A DNA stretch of 62,530 bases. Source: an uncultured Cellvibrio sp. (GTDB taxonomy: Bacteria > Pseudomonadota > Gammaproteobacteria > Pseudomonadales > Cellvibrionaceae). This document shows, one piece after another, positions 18,528 through 27,413 of this stretch; within the stretch, counting starts at the first letter, position 1; each line of letters begins with the position of its first letter. The notes under the pieces are model-generated. The model was given only the letters and a program-made list of their open reading frames with translations, was not told the origin of the DNA and did not search any database. Made by a program: the position numbers and the translations under genes. Location of the stretch: assembly GCA_937958105.1 (NCBI GenBank), contig CALFXJ010000048.1, positions 1 through 62,530 of the forward strand. The letters are read 5' to 3'.

Positions 18528-18536
18528 GCCTCGCGA

Positions 18537-20480
18537 TTATTCAGCAAGGTGTTTCTCAATCTCATACACAGCCGTGGTACCGCTGACCTCGTTGCCGACG
18601 ATCAGCAAAGGTGTGCCGGTGGGTGAATCAACTTCGCTGATAAAAGCTAAGCCTTCCGGACCCAGATCGCCAGCTTCCGCCAGCACAGTGCCCGGATCTT
18701 CCGTAGTCCAGTCTTCGCGGCTATTGAGGTAATCCATAAACACGGGGGCTGCCGGGTTGGAGATGTCGTACACAAGGATACCGCCCATTCGCTCCAGGCC
18801 GACAAACACAAAGGTTTTATCACCTATCTTGCCAATGGTCAGACCTTCAGGCTCCGGCCCTTTAGCATCGCTGCGTGAATCCAGGGCGTTACCTTCGTCG
18901 TGACCGGTGTTGAAGAAGTCTGCACAGGGAAGCGCGCGGGCCGCGCCCAGCTTGCACGCGTCACTGGCGAGGAACTGCTCGATCTGATCACCCGAATCCC
19001 ACACCTGTTCGCCGTCGGCACTCCAGATGGAAAAAGAGCGACCGCCATAGGTATAGAGTGCGTCGTACATCAGGCGATCACCCATCGGGTCTGGGTCGCC
19101 ATTCGTGTTGAACATAACCGGATTCCCTTCATCGTCGGTGCGATAACCCGTTGTCCAGGTAATGTTGAGTCGACCGAGGATGTCGTCATCCCGACATTGA
19201 CCCGGATCACCGGCCACAGCACCGCAGTAGGCAAAGGTGTCGGGATTCAGCAGCGCGCCCGCGGCGAGGTTGCGCAGTTGTGGCGGCAGGTCACCTTCGG
19301 CCAGGCGGCGATCAAAGCCTTTGGTGTGCACCAGATGCTTGACTCGAAACTCTTCAACAAAACCCTGGCCGGCATCGCCAGCCCAGTACGCATCATTATC
19401 TTCACCCCAGGCGCGGGCGTCGCCTTCATTGGCGGTTACGAGATAGCTAATGCCATCTACCTCATAAGCTGCGATGGCATCCGGCAGGTAGAGACCACGG
19501 ACTCCGACATAGGGAGCGATGCTGATGCGCCCATCTTCATCGCTGGTATCCATACCATTGCCAACGCGGCCGTGATCTTTAAAGCCCAGAGGCAGAATGT
19601 CGGTAATAGTAGCGGTAAGGATATCCAGTTTCGCGAGGGCGTTATTTTCCTGCAGGGTAACCCAGGCCGTGCGACTGTCCGCTGATACGGCGATATATTC
19701 CGGCTCCAGATCCTGCGCAACGCTGGCACCGGGGCCATAGATGCGCACGCCCGCCGCCCGCAGGACGGCAGCCTGATCATTGAAGCGGGTAAATTCGGCT
19801 GTGGCGACCACCGGGTTTTCGATATCACGCACATCGATCACACTCACCGAGCCTTCTGGATCGATTTGATAGTCATCGCTCGGCTCACCTTCATTAGCCA
19901 CCAGCACATAGTCGCCATCCGGCGTGAAGATAAGCATGTCCGGCAGGGCCCCGACATGGACCTGGCTGATCCTGCTCAGGTCATTCGCTCGATAAAAGGC
20001 AACGTAGCCTGGATCGGTCTTTGCCGCTGCCTCAATGGCCAAAGCGACTACGCCGTCATGCACACCGACGCTGTTAACCACAGAACCTGCGGCTATGGCC
20101 GTTGCATCCAGTGCCCCGAGACGAATGGGTGCTGACGGTACCCGCATATCCAGAACCTCGGCCACACCCTCTTGCGCATTCACTATAAAAGCCCGCTGGC
20201 TGGCCGGATCGAACGCCGGAATTTCTGCAGCAGCCTCGTCAAACGCTCCAGTGCTGTAGCGGCCGATAAAGTTGAGGGAAATCTTTTCCAGAGCGGCGGC
20301 GCTGGAGCTGCTCGAGTCTGCGCTGGAAGTACTGGAATTGCTGGAACTGGAGCTTGAAGCAGCAGGCACACTGGATGAGCTGCTTGAGGTGGACCTGGAG
20401 GAATTGTCGTCATCACTGCCACAAGAAGTAAGCATGGCGGCAAGTGCCAAGGGTAGCAACAGACTTATTGATGTTTTCAT
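18537..20480 (-). CDS. Choice-of-anchor I family lipoprotein with polyserine linker
   Basis: The 647-residue product begins with a lipoprotein signal (LALAAMLTSCGSDDD). A Ser-rich linker (about residues 27-62) follows, typical of Cellvibrio and Saccharophagus secreted proteins. The rest is a beta-propeller of the choice-of-anchor I family: FDPASQRAFIVNAQEGVAEVLD, PDGDYVLVANEGEPS, YLVTANEGDARAW and PEGLTIGKIGDKTFVFVGLERMGG. Family members are surface or secreted proteins related to metal-binding phosphoesterase-associated propellers; the role is unknown. The anchor here is a lipid instead of the sorting signals seen in other members. The Ser linker is encoded by near-repetitive codons. Confidence 0.88.
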   Translation of the reverse strand: MKTSISLLLPLALAAMLTSCGSDDDNSSRSTSSSSSSVPAASSSSSSNSSTSSADSSSSSAAALEKISLNFIGRYSTGAFDEAAAEIPAFDPASQRAFIVNAQEGVAEVLDMRVPSAPIRLGALDATAIAAGSVVNSVGVHDGVVALAIEAAAKTDPGYVAFYRANDLSRISQVHVGALPDMLIFTPDGDYVLVANEGEPSDDYQIDPEGSVSVIDVRDIENPVVATAEFTRFNDQAAVLRAAGVRIYGPGASVAQDLEPEYIAVSADSRTAWVTLQENNALAKLDILTATITDILPLGFKDHGRVGNGMDTSDEDGRISIAPYVGVRGLYLPDAIAAYEVDGISYLVTANEGDARAWGEDNDAYWAGDAGQGFVEEFRVKHLVHTKGFDRRLAEGDLPPQLRNLAAGALLNPDTFAYCGAVAGDPGQCRDDDILGRLNITWTTGYRTDDEGNPVMFNTNGDPDPMGDRLMYDALYTYGGRSFSIWSADGEQVWDSGDQIEQFLASDACKLGAARALPCADFFNTGHDEGNALDSRSDAKGPEPEGLTIGKIGDKTFVFVGLERMGGILVYDISNPAAPVFMDYLNSREDWTTEDPGTVLAEAGDLGPEGLAFISEVDSPTGTPLLIVGNEVSGTTAVYEIEKHLAE

Positions 20481-20689
20481 TGCGGCTTCTCCGAACGGGA
20501 ATTTGCCGCAAGTCTATGACCGGGATATGACAACTTTATGATGCGTTGGATGACAGAGGCAGACACACAGGTCGAGGGCGCCCGGCTTTAACACTTCTTT
20601 CACAGACGGAGTAGGCCCGGAGAAAAAACGATGTTAAGCTCCATGTGAAACCGGTTACAACCAGACAGACATAATAAGGATCATCCATC

Positions 20690-22168
20690 ATGGGCTTTTT
20701 TCGTTTATTCGCTTTTATTCTGGGCGCGGCTTTTACCTTGCCGGTTCTGGCTTTCGATAATTTTATTACCCGCGATGGCCACCGTTTAATGGATGGCAAA
20801 GCAGAATTCCGCTTTGCCGGCATCCATGCTCCGGAACTTCACCGCATCGAAGACGATGCCCGCGGCCCCTGCAAAGCCGATCCGCGCGGCTGGGGTCAGT
20901 ACTTCCACTGGCCCACCGCCGAGGAACAGGAGAACTGGATAAAAGCGCTGGTTTATACCGGCCACAAGGCCATGCGGGTTTATGTGCTCTCCATCGAGAC
21001 GGAATACGACGCTGCCTGCGAACGGGAAACCCACATCCTGAAGCCGGCCACACCCAGCGGCATGCCGCGCCTGAATGAAGCAGCCATGGTGCATTACGAC
21101 CGGAAGATTGCCCTGGCCGATAAGCATGGGCTGCGTTTAATTCTGCCGTTTATCGATCACTGGAAATGGTGGGGCGGACGGGAACAGCTGGCGGCATTCT
21201 ACGGCGAACCGGAAACCGCCCTGCACGACATCAACAGCAAAACCTTTGCGGCTTACCTGCACATTGTTGAGCAGGTGATCACGCGCAGAAATACCATCAC
21301 CGGCCGGGAATACCGTGATGAAAAAGCCATCATGGCCTGGGAAACCGGTAACGAGCTCAAGGAGACTACCGAACCTTTCCTGCGCAAGACAGCGGCCCTG
21401 ATCAAGTCTCTGGATAAGAACCATCTGGTGATCGACGGCACTTACCTCACCGTTAATTCCTTTGCGCTGGATGATCCCAATATCGACATCATCTCCAATC
21501 ACTTTTACACCACCAACGGCAATAACAATCCCGAGCAGGTGCTGAAAGACCTGCAGGCCATCGACGGCAAAAAAGTTTATCTGATTGGTGAGTTCGGGCT
21601 GCGGGATGCCGAAGGCCTCGACGCGATCATGCAGGCGGCGGTGCACACTGAACATAAAGGGGCCAGAGCTGCGGGTGCTTTTATCTGGGGTTTTCGCGGC
21701 CATCGCCATAACGGTGGCTTCTACTGGCACAAGGAGTACACCGGCCACTACAGCTATCATCTGCCCGGCTTTCCCGAAGGCGATCCCAATGAAGAGCAGA
21801 CAGTGGTCGACCTTGTACGCAAGGCTCAAGCACAGATGAACGGCCAGCAGAAAGCGCCGCCCTTGCCGATACCGGAAGCACCGGTGCTGCGGCCTATTGA
21901 TCAACCTGCGGAGGCCATCAATTGGATGGGCGCTCCGGTGGGGCGCTTTTATCGCATCGAGCGGGCCACTTCTGCCCAAGGCCCGTGGAAAGTGATTGGC
22001 GACAACATCTCTGACGGCATTCAGGAATTCAATCCGCGCACGCAGGCATTGTTCAAAGATGAAGGGAAACTGAAAAAAGGCAAACGCTATTTCTATCGCG
22101 TGATTGCGAAGAATGAAAGCGGGGAATCCAAGCCATCCAATGTCGTCGCGGTGGAAATTCCGCGCTGA
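20690..22168 (+). CDS. Secreted GH5 family glycosidase, mannanase-like, with C-terminal Fn3-like domain
   Basis: A signal peptide (RLFAFILGAAFTLPVLA) precedes a (beta/alpha)8 GH5 domain of about 370 residues. The acid/base Glu is in MAWETGNELKETTE (near 222) and the nucleophile Glu in KVYLIGEFGLRDA (near 300). SNHFYT and GAFIWGFRGHRHNGGFYWH form other conserved barrel ends. The WETGNE spelling, in place of NEP, is usual for mannan-active GH5_7-type enzymes, so I favour endo-beta-1,4-mannanase. The last 90 residues (PEAPVLRPIDQ...YRIERATSAQGPW...YFYRVIAKNESGESKPSN) read as an Fn3-like module. It is monocistronic. Confidence 0.87.
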   Translation: MGFFRLFAFILGAAFTLPVLAFDNFITRDGHRLMDGKAEFRFAGIHAPELHRIEDDARGPCKADPRGWGQYFHWPTAEEQENWIKALVYTGHKAMRVYVLSIETEYDAACERETHILKPATPSGMPRLNEAAMVHYDRKIALADKHGLRLILPFIDHWKWWGGREQLAAFYGEPETALHDINSKTFAAYLHIVEQVITRRNTITGREYRDEKAIMAWETGNELKETTEPFLRKTAALIKSLDKNHLVIDGTYLTVNSFALDDPNIDIISNHFYTTNGNNNPEQVLKDLQAIDGKKVYLIGEFGLRDAEGLDAIMQAAVHTEHKGARAAGAFIWGFRGHRHNGGFYWHKEYTGHYSYHLPGFPEGDPNEEQTVVDLVRKAQAQMNGQQKAPPLPIPEAPVLRPIDQPAEAINWMGAPVGRFYRIERATSAQGPWKVIGDNISDGIQEFNPRTQALFKDEGKLKKGKRYFYRVIAKNESGESKPSNVVAVEIPR

Positions 22169-22199
22169 AGGGATTTCTCTACGCGATATAACTCCTAAC

Positions 22200-22232
22200 C
22201 ATCAGCCCCTTTGCTGTGCCCAGGGGCTGATG
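22200..22232. terminator. Convergent hairpin between GH5 and EamA genes
   Basis: CATCAGCCCCT (22200-22210) and AGGGGCTGATG (22222-22232) form an 11-bp perfect stem with an 11-base loop, between two convergent genes. The T-tract is poor on both strands, so efficiency is uncertain. Confidence 0.6.
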
Positions 22233-22247
22233 TTGTAAAACAGCAAA

Positions 22248-23177
22248 CTAGCGTACCGGGGCCTTGGTCACCAGATAAATCCCGCCGCACACCAGTACCA
22301 GCGCGATGAGATTTTTCCATTCCATGATCGATTCATTCAAAAATAGTGCGGACAATCCGGCGCCGAAGATGGGTATCAGGAAGTTGAAGATGGTTACCAT
22401 ACCCACCGGATTAAATTTCAGCAGGATGCTCCACAGCGCAAAAGCGATGGACGACAGCAACGCGAGATAAACCAGCAGCGAAAAAGACGTCAAGGTAAAA
22501 TCGCCACTCTTACCGCCGAATACAAAACCAATCGCAAGCAGAGCCGCACCACCAATGGCCAGCTGCCAGGCAGTCATCAGCATGGCATCCATTGTCTGCG
22601 AAATGGTTTTACCGTAAATCGAGGCCGCCGCGAGAATAAAAGCAGCAAACATAACGGCGCCTTCACCGGCCAGCGTGAAGTCGAGGCTCAGGAGCGAATC
22701 ACTGAAGTTAACCACCATCACGCCGGCGAAACCGGTCAGACAGCCGATGGACTTGCGATAGCTGAGCCGTTCGTTACGGTAGATAAAGTGTGCCAGCAGC
22801 ACACTGAAAAAAGTGCCGGTCGCATTCACAATAGACGCCTTGACACCCGTAGCAAAAGCCAGCCCGATGTAAAAGAAAATATACTGCAGCGTTGTCTGTG
22901 TGAGCCCCAGGACAGTCACCTTCCCGAGCTGTCCCTCCTTCATTCCCCACCACGGCCGTCCTGTCGCCCGTGCCAGCAGCAGCAGAAAAATGCCCGCCAG
23001 CAAAAACCGATACCCCGCAAAGACCATCTGCGACGGGACATCATCAGGCGAAATGTTCAGCAAAGCGTAACCATTTTTAATCGCAGGATAAGCACTGCCC
23101 CACAACAAGGTACACAGAATGGCCGATGCAAATAAAACGGAACGACGCGTAAAAAACTCAGCGGCGGAGCTATTCAT
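22248..23177 (-). CDS. EamA-family (DMT superfamily) transporter
   Basis: The product has ten hydrophobic helices arranged as two EamA repeats; recognisable parts are LLWGSAYPAIKNGYALL, FYIGLAFATGVKASIVNATGTFFSVLLAHFIYRNERLSYRK and FLIPIFGAGLSALFLNESIMEWKNLIALVLVCGGIYL. I place the start at the ATG at 23177 (MNSSAAEFF); an in-frame GTG at 23189 would add four residues. Neither has a clear ribosome-binding site. DMT proteins are inner-membrane exporters of amino acids, nucleotides or drugs; the substrate cannot be told. A hairpin (CGCGCCA/TGGCGCG, 23210-23226) lies just upstream. Confidence 0.9.
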   Translation of the reverse strand: MNSSAAEFFTRRSVLFASAILCTLLWGSAYPAIKNGYALLNISPDDVPSQMVFAGYRFLLAGIFLLLLARATGRPWWGMKEGQLGKVTVLGLTQTTLQYIFFYIGLAFATGVKASIVNATGTFFSVLLAHFIYRNERLSYRKSIGCLTGFAGVMVVNFSDSLLSLDFTLAGEGAVMFAAFILAAASIYGKTISQTMDAMLMTAWQLAIGGAALLAIGFVFGGKSGDFTLTSFSLLVYLALLSSIAFALWSILLKFNPVGMVTIFNFLIPIFGAGLSALFLNESIMEWKNLIALVLVCGGIYLVTKAPVR

Positions 23178-23350
23178 GGGAAATACCACAAAAAAACAGA
23201 AAAAGAAGGCGCGCCACGCTGGCGCGAGGGGGTTGGATGGCTATGGTACCAAATTTAACTGAATAGTCCTAATTAACTGATTTTTGAACAAAAAAAGAGA
23301 TTTTTATAGCGGCTTATAACCTCGCCGCAAGAATTCCCCGGTTGATATTA

Positions 23351-23446
23351 TTATTCGGGCAGCGACGGCTGTTCTTTGTTCACGTCAATGCCGTAGATAC
23401 GCAGTATTGTGGTTCGATGTTCCTCACAAACTTCTGCAGTGCTTTT
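23351..23446 (-). other. In-frame 31-codon extension beyond the immunity-like gene stop
   Basis: Directly after the TGA at 23447-23449 the same frame stays open for 31 sense codons (KSTAEVCEEHRTTILRIYG, then IDVNKEQPSLPE) and ends in TAA at 23351-23353. Either the TGA is a recent nonsense mutation that shortened the upstream protein, or this is the tail of another gene lost by deletion. A second short frame over the same bases means chance cannot be excluded. Confidence 0.4.
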
Positions 23447-24361
23447 TCATAAGGTATCGCTAGTAAGCGCTTTCTCGGCGCCAGTTGTAAAAAGCTTTAG
23501 CAGTGCATCCTCACTTTTCCTTAAAGTGTCGGTATTGGACTCTTCAAGCCATGTCTTGTTAACCAGCTCGCTGACAGGATTTCCTTCAATATAATGTACC
23601 TTAAAGCTTTCGATTATCTGCTGCATTTTGGCAAATGCATATCCCCTCCTGAATTCCAGAGGCAGTACATTATCATTATGACTGTAAGTAAACATAGCCT
23701 CCAGATACACATCTGGAGATAGGGGCACCGCATAAGCAACGATCAGTTCATCACGCGGAGCAGCTATTGAATAGCTGATCCACTTTTGGTCATTAAATAT
23801 TTCATCCCGCTGCAGAGCAGTAACTTCATCACCTATCATAATTGCAAAACTTGAATGAAACGAGTTTAAAACATCTTCCTTACCCGACACATTCAATTCA
23901 TCGTAACGTTGATGAAAACTGTCATCCAGCATCAGCATAAAGTCCAGTCTATCTGTTATCTCATACGGTCGGTTATGAATCAGATGCTGCCGATTGGGAA
24001 AAACCCGCTGCACTGAAATATCCATCATCACCGTACCCAGTTGCTTACCAAACCAACCGGGCTTTTTAATATCCCACCAACGACGGATCAGGTTGCCATA
24101 TTCGGGATTATCAAACTTCGTAATATCGGAAATATCCAGAGACTCAACCATGTCTGCAGCAGGCATGTCTCTGCTGAAATCTTCCGGCATGGAAAAGTAA
24201 AATATATTGCCGGACAAATTGATCTGATGATGACGAAGTTTTTTTTCCTCAGCTTGAGGTGATGAGGAGAAGAGACCAGTTAATACAGTTAGCATAATGA
24301 TCACCAGATGTGGATGAACACGGAACGACGAAGCCCTGTTAAAAATTTTAGTAAGCATCAT
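23447..24361 (-). CDS. Exported protein, presumed immunity partner of the adjacent hydrolase toxin
   Basis: The start is set at the ATG at 24361; AAGGTGAG overlapping the upstream stop fits it, although a GTG at 24370 is in frame. A signal-anchor (HLVIIMLTVLTGLFSSSPQA) leads into a mature domain of about 265 residues. That domain begins NIFYFSMPEDFSRDMPAADM and contains FDNPEYGNLIRRWWDIKKPGWFGKQLGTVMMDISVQRV. I cannot assign a family firmly. Periplasmic location, one-toxin-one-partner order and tight coupling to the lipase-like gene match Tli-type immunity proteins of type VI lipase effectors. Base use is AT-richer than in flanking genes. The frame remains open past the stop, so the C terminus may be truncated. 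Confidence 0.6.
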   Translation of the reverse strand: MMLTKIFNRASSFRVHPHLVIIMLTVLTGLFSSSPQAEEKKLRHHQINLSGNIFYFSMPEDFSRDMPAADMVESLDISDITKFDNPEYGNLIRRWWDIKKPGWFGKQLGTVMMDISVQRVFPNRQHLIHNRPYEITDRLDFMLMLDDSFHQRYDELNVSGKEDVLNSFHSSFAIMIGDEVTALQRDEIFNDQKWISYSIAAPRDELIVAYAVPLSPDVYLEAMFTYSHNDNVLPLEFRRGYAFAKMQQIIESFKVHYIEGNPVSELVNKTWLEESNTDTLRKSEDALLKLFTTGAEKALTSDTL

Positions 24362-24371
24362 ATGACTCACC

Positions 24372-25586
24372 TTACGGCAAATAATTTGGCTTTACCTTTT
24401 GGACAAGGTTTTTATCAATCTTGTGAAAAACCTTCTGGACCCCGTTGCGACCTTTACCCGGCCCCTTATCCATATGATGCTGCCAGGATTCCTGACTCTG
24501 TACCAAGGTGTGCGGGCTCTGCAATACCGAGCCTGAGAACACATGAGAACTGTAGACCAGCGAGCCAATAAGCTTTTGCGGATTCAGGGTGTTCATTCCG
24601 ATAATATTAGGCACCATATCGTACTCGTTAGTACGAATAGCGACCACGTTTATACCAGCCCGGGCAAACAACGGCTTCGAGCGCAGGTTGTTGTTTGCAT
24701 TGCCGTGAAAGATGACGCTGTGCCTGTTCAACATTTTTCCTTTGTCGGGGTTACGAAGCCCATTGAGACGCAGTTTATTTAACATCCAGCTGCTTGATCC
24801 GTTCAGTAAGTATCGCACAGCTTCCGCAAAGATTACTCCACCCTGGCTGTGAGCCACCCATTGGGTAGCATTGTCCTGCGCCTGCGTATCCATGAGCACT
24901 TTTGCAAATTGACGGGTGACACCGGTTGTAAACCCGAGCTTGTCGCGCAGGGACTCCCATGTGTCACCAATACCTCCAACGCTGGGATTATGAAACAAGG
25001 TATATTCCTGCAGGCTTTTAAATTCGTATTCAAGATGTGCGCCCATCAACCAGGTGGCTTTCGTCAGGTTGTTAGACTGGCCATTGACGGCGGCGTGGGA
25101 AGTTAAAACCTTGTCTACTTTGCCACTGACCTGCCAGACACCCTGATGGTTTCGCTTCACACAATAAAGCGCAGGTTTCTCTAGACGGTCACGTTGTTTT
25201 TGAAGCTTATCTACTAGCTGAATGTTATGGACGACTACCTGGCCGTTAGCGATACGATAGTCGATCCGATACGCATCGTTCTCCAACTTAAATGTCGTAA
25301 CACTATCTTTAAGAATGCTAGCGGAGGGGGAGCGAGGCATAGCCCGTAAACTTCTTAGAAGATTATCAAGGCTTTGAAAATCAGAAGTTTTACTTTCTCT
25401 CTCCAGTATGTAAGAGGCATAGCCGGCAAGGATCACTTGGTAGCCTGCGGGACTGGAGGTGCCATCAACGGTGCTGATAAATTTTTTACTCTCCTGCGTA
25501 TTCAACATCGCAGCATGCTGAGGAGATGTCTGTACGGCACCATGTTTGAGCAAAAGCTGGGTATGAATGTCCTGGCTGATATCCAT
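24372..25586 (-). CDS. Alpha/beta-hydrolase toxin-like protein (Tle/lipase-effector type)
   Basis: The 404-residue product has no signal peptide. The second half is an alpha/beta hydrolase: FHNPSVGGIGDTWESLRDKLGF, then TQWVAHSQGGVIFAEAVRYL with nucleophile Ser247 in an A-x-S-x-G elbow. INVVAIRTNEYDMVPNIIG may carry the catalytic Asp, and a His-rich segment (SHVFSGSVLQSPHTL) the His. The N-terminal 180 residues are unlike known domains and lack PAAR, Rhs or MIX motifs. A weak AAGGA lies upstream of the ATG. Partner order and the exported neighbour suggest an antibacterial phospholipase delivered by a secretion system encoded elsewhere, but a housekeeping hydrolase is not excluded. The gene is AT-rich relative to its surroundings, suggesting transfer. 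Confidence 0.65.
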   Translation of the reverse strand: MDISQDIHTQLLLKHGAVQTSPQHAAMLNTQESKKFISTVDGTSSPAGYQVILAGYASYILERESKTSDFQSLDNLLRSLRAMPRSPSASILKDSVTTFKLENDAYRIDYRIANGQVVVHNIQLVDKLQKQRDRLEKPALYCVKRNHQGVWQVSGKVDKVLTSHAAVNGQSNNLTKATWLMGAHLEYEFKSLQEYTLFHNPSVGGIGDTWESLRDKLGFTTGVTRQFAKVLMDTQAQDNATQWVAHSQGGVIFAEAVRYLLNGSSSWMLNKLRLNGLRNPDKGKMLNRHSVIFHGNANNNLRSKPLFARAGINVVAIRTNEYDMVPNIIGMNTLNPQKLIGSLVYSSHVFSGSVLQSPHTLVQSQESWQHHMDKGPGKGRNGVQKVFHKIDKNLVQKVKPNYLP

Positions 25587-25714
25587 ATTTATTAATCCTT
25601 TAATAACGCTGTCCTGAAATCCCGCGCCGATGATAAATCAACGGACTTTAATTTCAAGCCTTCCATCTCCGAAATTCAACCAACACTGCGGCTGTGTTAA
25701 TTTTTCACAACGAA

Positions 25715-25737
25715 AAGCCCCGCTCAAAACGAGGCTT
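25715..25737 (-). terminator. Rho-independent terminator after the DUF1501-like gene
   Basis: Read on the minus strand, AAGCCTCG, a 7-base loop and CGGGGCTT pair fully if one U-G wobble is allowed, followed by a short T run. It lies 15 bp beyond the stop at 25752 and closes the leftward three-gene unit. Confidence 0.75.
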
Positions 25738-25751
25738 CATCTCCCTGTCAA

Positions 25752-27347
25752 TTAAGCCACCGGCGTCGAGATAGTACCGTTGCAGATAGGTTCAAAAGCG
25801 GTAAGACGATCCATCATTGCTGAACTGCCGAGGCCGTGGTTGGGAAACAGGATTGGGAATCGGCCTTGTTCGTTGTGCAGCGCCATGTAGTTCAGCACCA
25901 CCATTTCTACCAGCAGGTTAACGTTGTTGGCCACGGGACTTGATGCAGTTTCCACGTCGCCGCTTGCGCGCATGTAGCCGATCTGTTGATGCTGTGCCTG
26001 TTCGGTTGCGGTGCTGCCAATCAACGCAGGGCGGCCGCCGGGGTTGTACACGAGAAAGAAAGAAGAGGCGGTCTGTTGATCGTCACCGGTCCAGACACCT
26101 TTGCCGCGCCCGGCTTCGGAGTTATCCAGCATGCCGTTGCTGAAGACGGAGCCATCGCTGAAGACGTAGATCATGATGGGCACGCCTTTGCGACGGGCGT
26201 AGTCAAGGCAGGCACCGATGCAACGGCCTGCGCGCAGATCACGCTGCTCGCCGGTGGAGCGGTCACCCGTGTGATAGTCGTATCCGCCCATGGTGATGGT
26301 GCCGGCACCGGCATAACCTTCTACCACCAGCTTCATCACAGAGGCGGTCTTCCGGAATTCGCCATCGCCATTAAATTCAGCGGTGCTGAAGACCCCGGTG
26401 GGACCGACAATATCCGGGTCAGCTTCGGGGTTGATATCCGATGGATTACCAAACCGGTCTGCCAGGTCCGCGCTTTTTACATAACCGCAGCGCATCATCT
26501 CCTTCAGCACTTCATCGCGGGTGACACCGGTACCCGGATTCACATAGTCCAGTTTGCTCTTGCTGAGTCGATAGATGGATTCCATCACCGCCACCGTGTC
26601 CTGCTGGGTGAGCAGGCCGACCAGATCGCCCACGTCTACCAGCCCGGTAACATCGCGGGGGTTGTCCACCTTGGTGGGCCGGACTTCCGGGTTGATCATG
26701 GCAGCCGGCGCCATGGAGTTGCCACCGGAGTCCCCCGCGCGGGAGCCGATCAAAGCGAGCAGTGAACCATTGGAGCCGGCGCGATTGATGCCGTACATGG
26801 GGTTATGGGGATTGTTGCCGGTATCGTTTTCAGAGCGGGCGGGAATAACAGCGCCATTGGTGGCCGGCGCGGCTGCCGAGGCTTTTTCGAGGATGCCGCG
26901 CAGCATCTGGCTGTCTGAATGAAATGCCAGACCCAGGTCAGTGTTGATGAAGTTTCCCGCTGATGCATTAGGGACCATGTCCGCCGGCAGGCCCTGCTTG
27001 CTGTAACCGCTGGCGGTAAGGAAGTCGAGCTGGCCGTTCTGTTTACCCACCAGCACGTTGGAGCCAGCGATGTTGGCACCGCCAGCAAGGTCAAAGCAGA
27101 TAAAGGGGATCTTGCCTGCGCCCTGGGCAGCGATACCACAAGCGTCGCGCGCTGTCGCTACGTCGCCGGACAGTGCCGCTTCGGCCTGACGGGGGTTGGC
27201 AAACAGGCTGAACACTGAGCCGCCGAGCACCGTACCAAAACCTGCCTTGAAGCCCTGGGCGATAAGTTCGCGCCGGGTGACCGGTCGCCGGTGGTCGTTG
27301 AGGTACAACGGCGCATCGGGGTGAAGTGGATGTCTGCGTTTAGCCAT
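25752..27347 (-). CDS. Tat-type DUF1501-like protein (often mislabelled GspF)
   Basis: The 531-residue product starts with a twin-arginine segment (RRPVTRRELIAQGFKAGFGTVLGGSVFSLFA). The body resembles the DUF1501/sulfatase-like family: IPFICFDLAGGANIAGSNVLVG, LGLAFHSDSQMLRGIL, TITMGGYDYHTGDRSTGEQRD and VPIMIYVFSDGSVFSNG. The GGYDYHTGDR stretch corresponds to the DTH..N-like stretch of DUF1501. Databases sometimes call such proteins general secretion pathway protein, which the sequence does not support. In Planctomycetes DUF1501 genes pair with cytochrome-like DUF1588/DUF1585 genes, and here too it is last in a unit with two heme proteins. AAGGA precedes the ATG. I infer export folded to the periplasm, perhaps with a bound metal. 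Confidence 0.8.
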   Translation of the reverse strand: MAKRRHPLHPDAPLYLNDHRRPVTRRELIAQGFKAGFGTVLGGSVFSLFANPRQAEAALSGDVATARDACGIAAQGAGKIPFICFDLAGGANIAGSNVLVGKQNGQLDFLTASGYSKQGLPADMVPNASAGNFINTDLGLAFHSDSQMLRGILEKASAAAPATNGAVIPARSENDTGNNPHNPMYGINRAGSNGSLLALIGSRAGDSGGNSMAPAAMINPEVRPTKVDNPRDVTGLVDVGDLVGLLTQQDTVAVMESIYRLSKSKLDYVNPGTGVTRDEVLKEMMRCGYVKSADLADRFGNPSDINPEADPDIVGPTGVFSTAEFNGDGEFRKTASVMKLVVEGYAGAGTITMGGYDYHTGDRSTGEQRDLRAGRCIGACLDYARRKGVPIMIYVFSDGSVFSNGMLDNSEAGRGKGVWTGDDQQTASSFFLVYNPGGRPALIGSTATEQAQHQQIGYMRASGDVETASSPVANNVNLLVEMVVLNYMALHNEQGRFPILFPNHGLGSSAMMDRLTAFEPICNGTISTPVA

Positions 27348-27413
27348 GGGTATGTCCTTCGCTACTTGGTCTCGTAGTCGTATTCGTAAAGAGGGAGGCG
27401 CGCTCCCGTGACG

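Larger units (their letters stand above)
18150..18536. other. Intergenic region with a tandem repeat and a long hairpin
   Basis: This 387-bp gap lies upstream of the leftward PMT gene and downstream of the leftward choice-of-anchor I gene. It holds the 27-bp tandem duplication at 18334-18387 and the 14-bp-stem hairpin at 18493-18527, listed separately. A frame on the minus strand at 18309-18509 has no ribosome-binding site or recognisable motif and I do not accept it. Confidence 0.6.

Noticed and set aside
20272..20541. Leu/Glu-rich plus-strand frame over the polyserine linker
   Set aside because: It is the complement of repetitive Ser codons, not a coiled-coil gene.
25752..27347. Type II secretion protein GspF
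   Set aside because: GspF is a polytopic inner-membrane protein; this one has a twin-arginine signal and a soluble DUF1501-like body with no further membrane segments.
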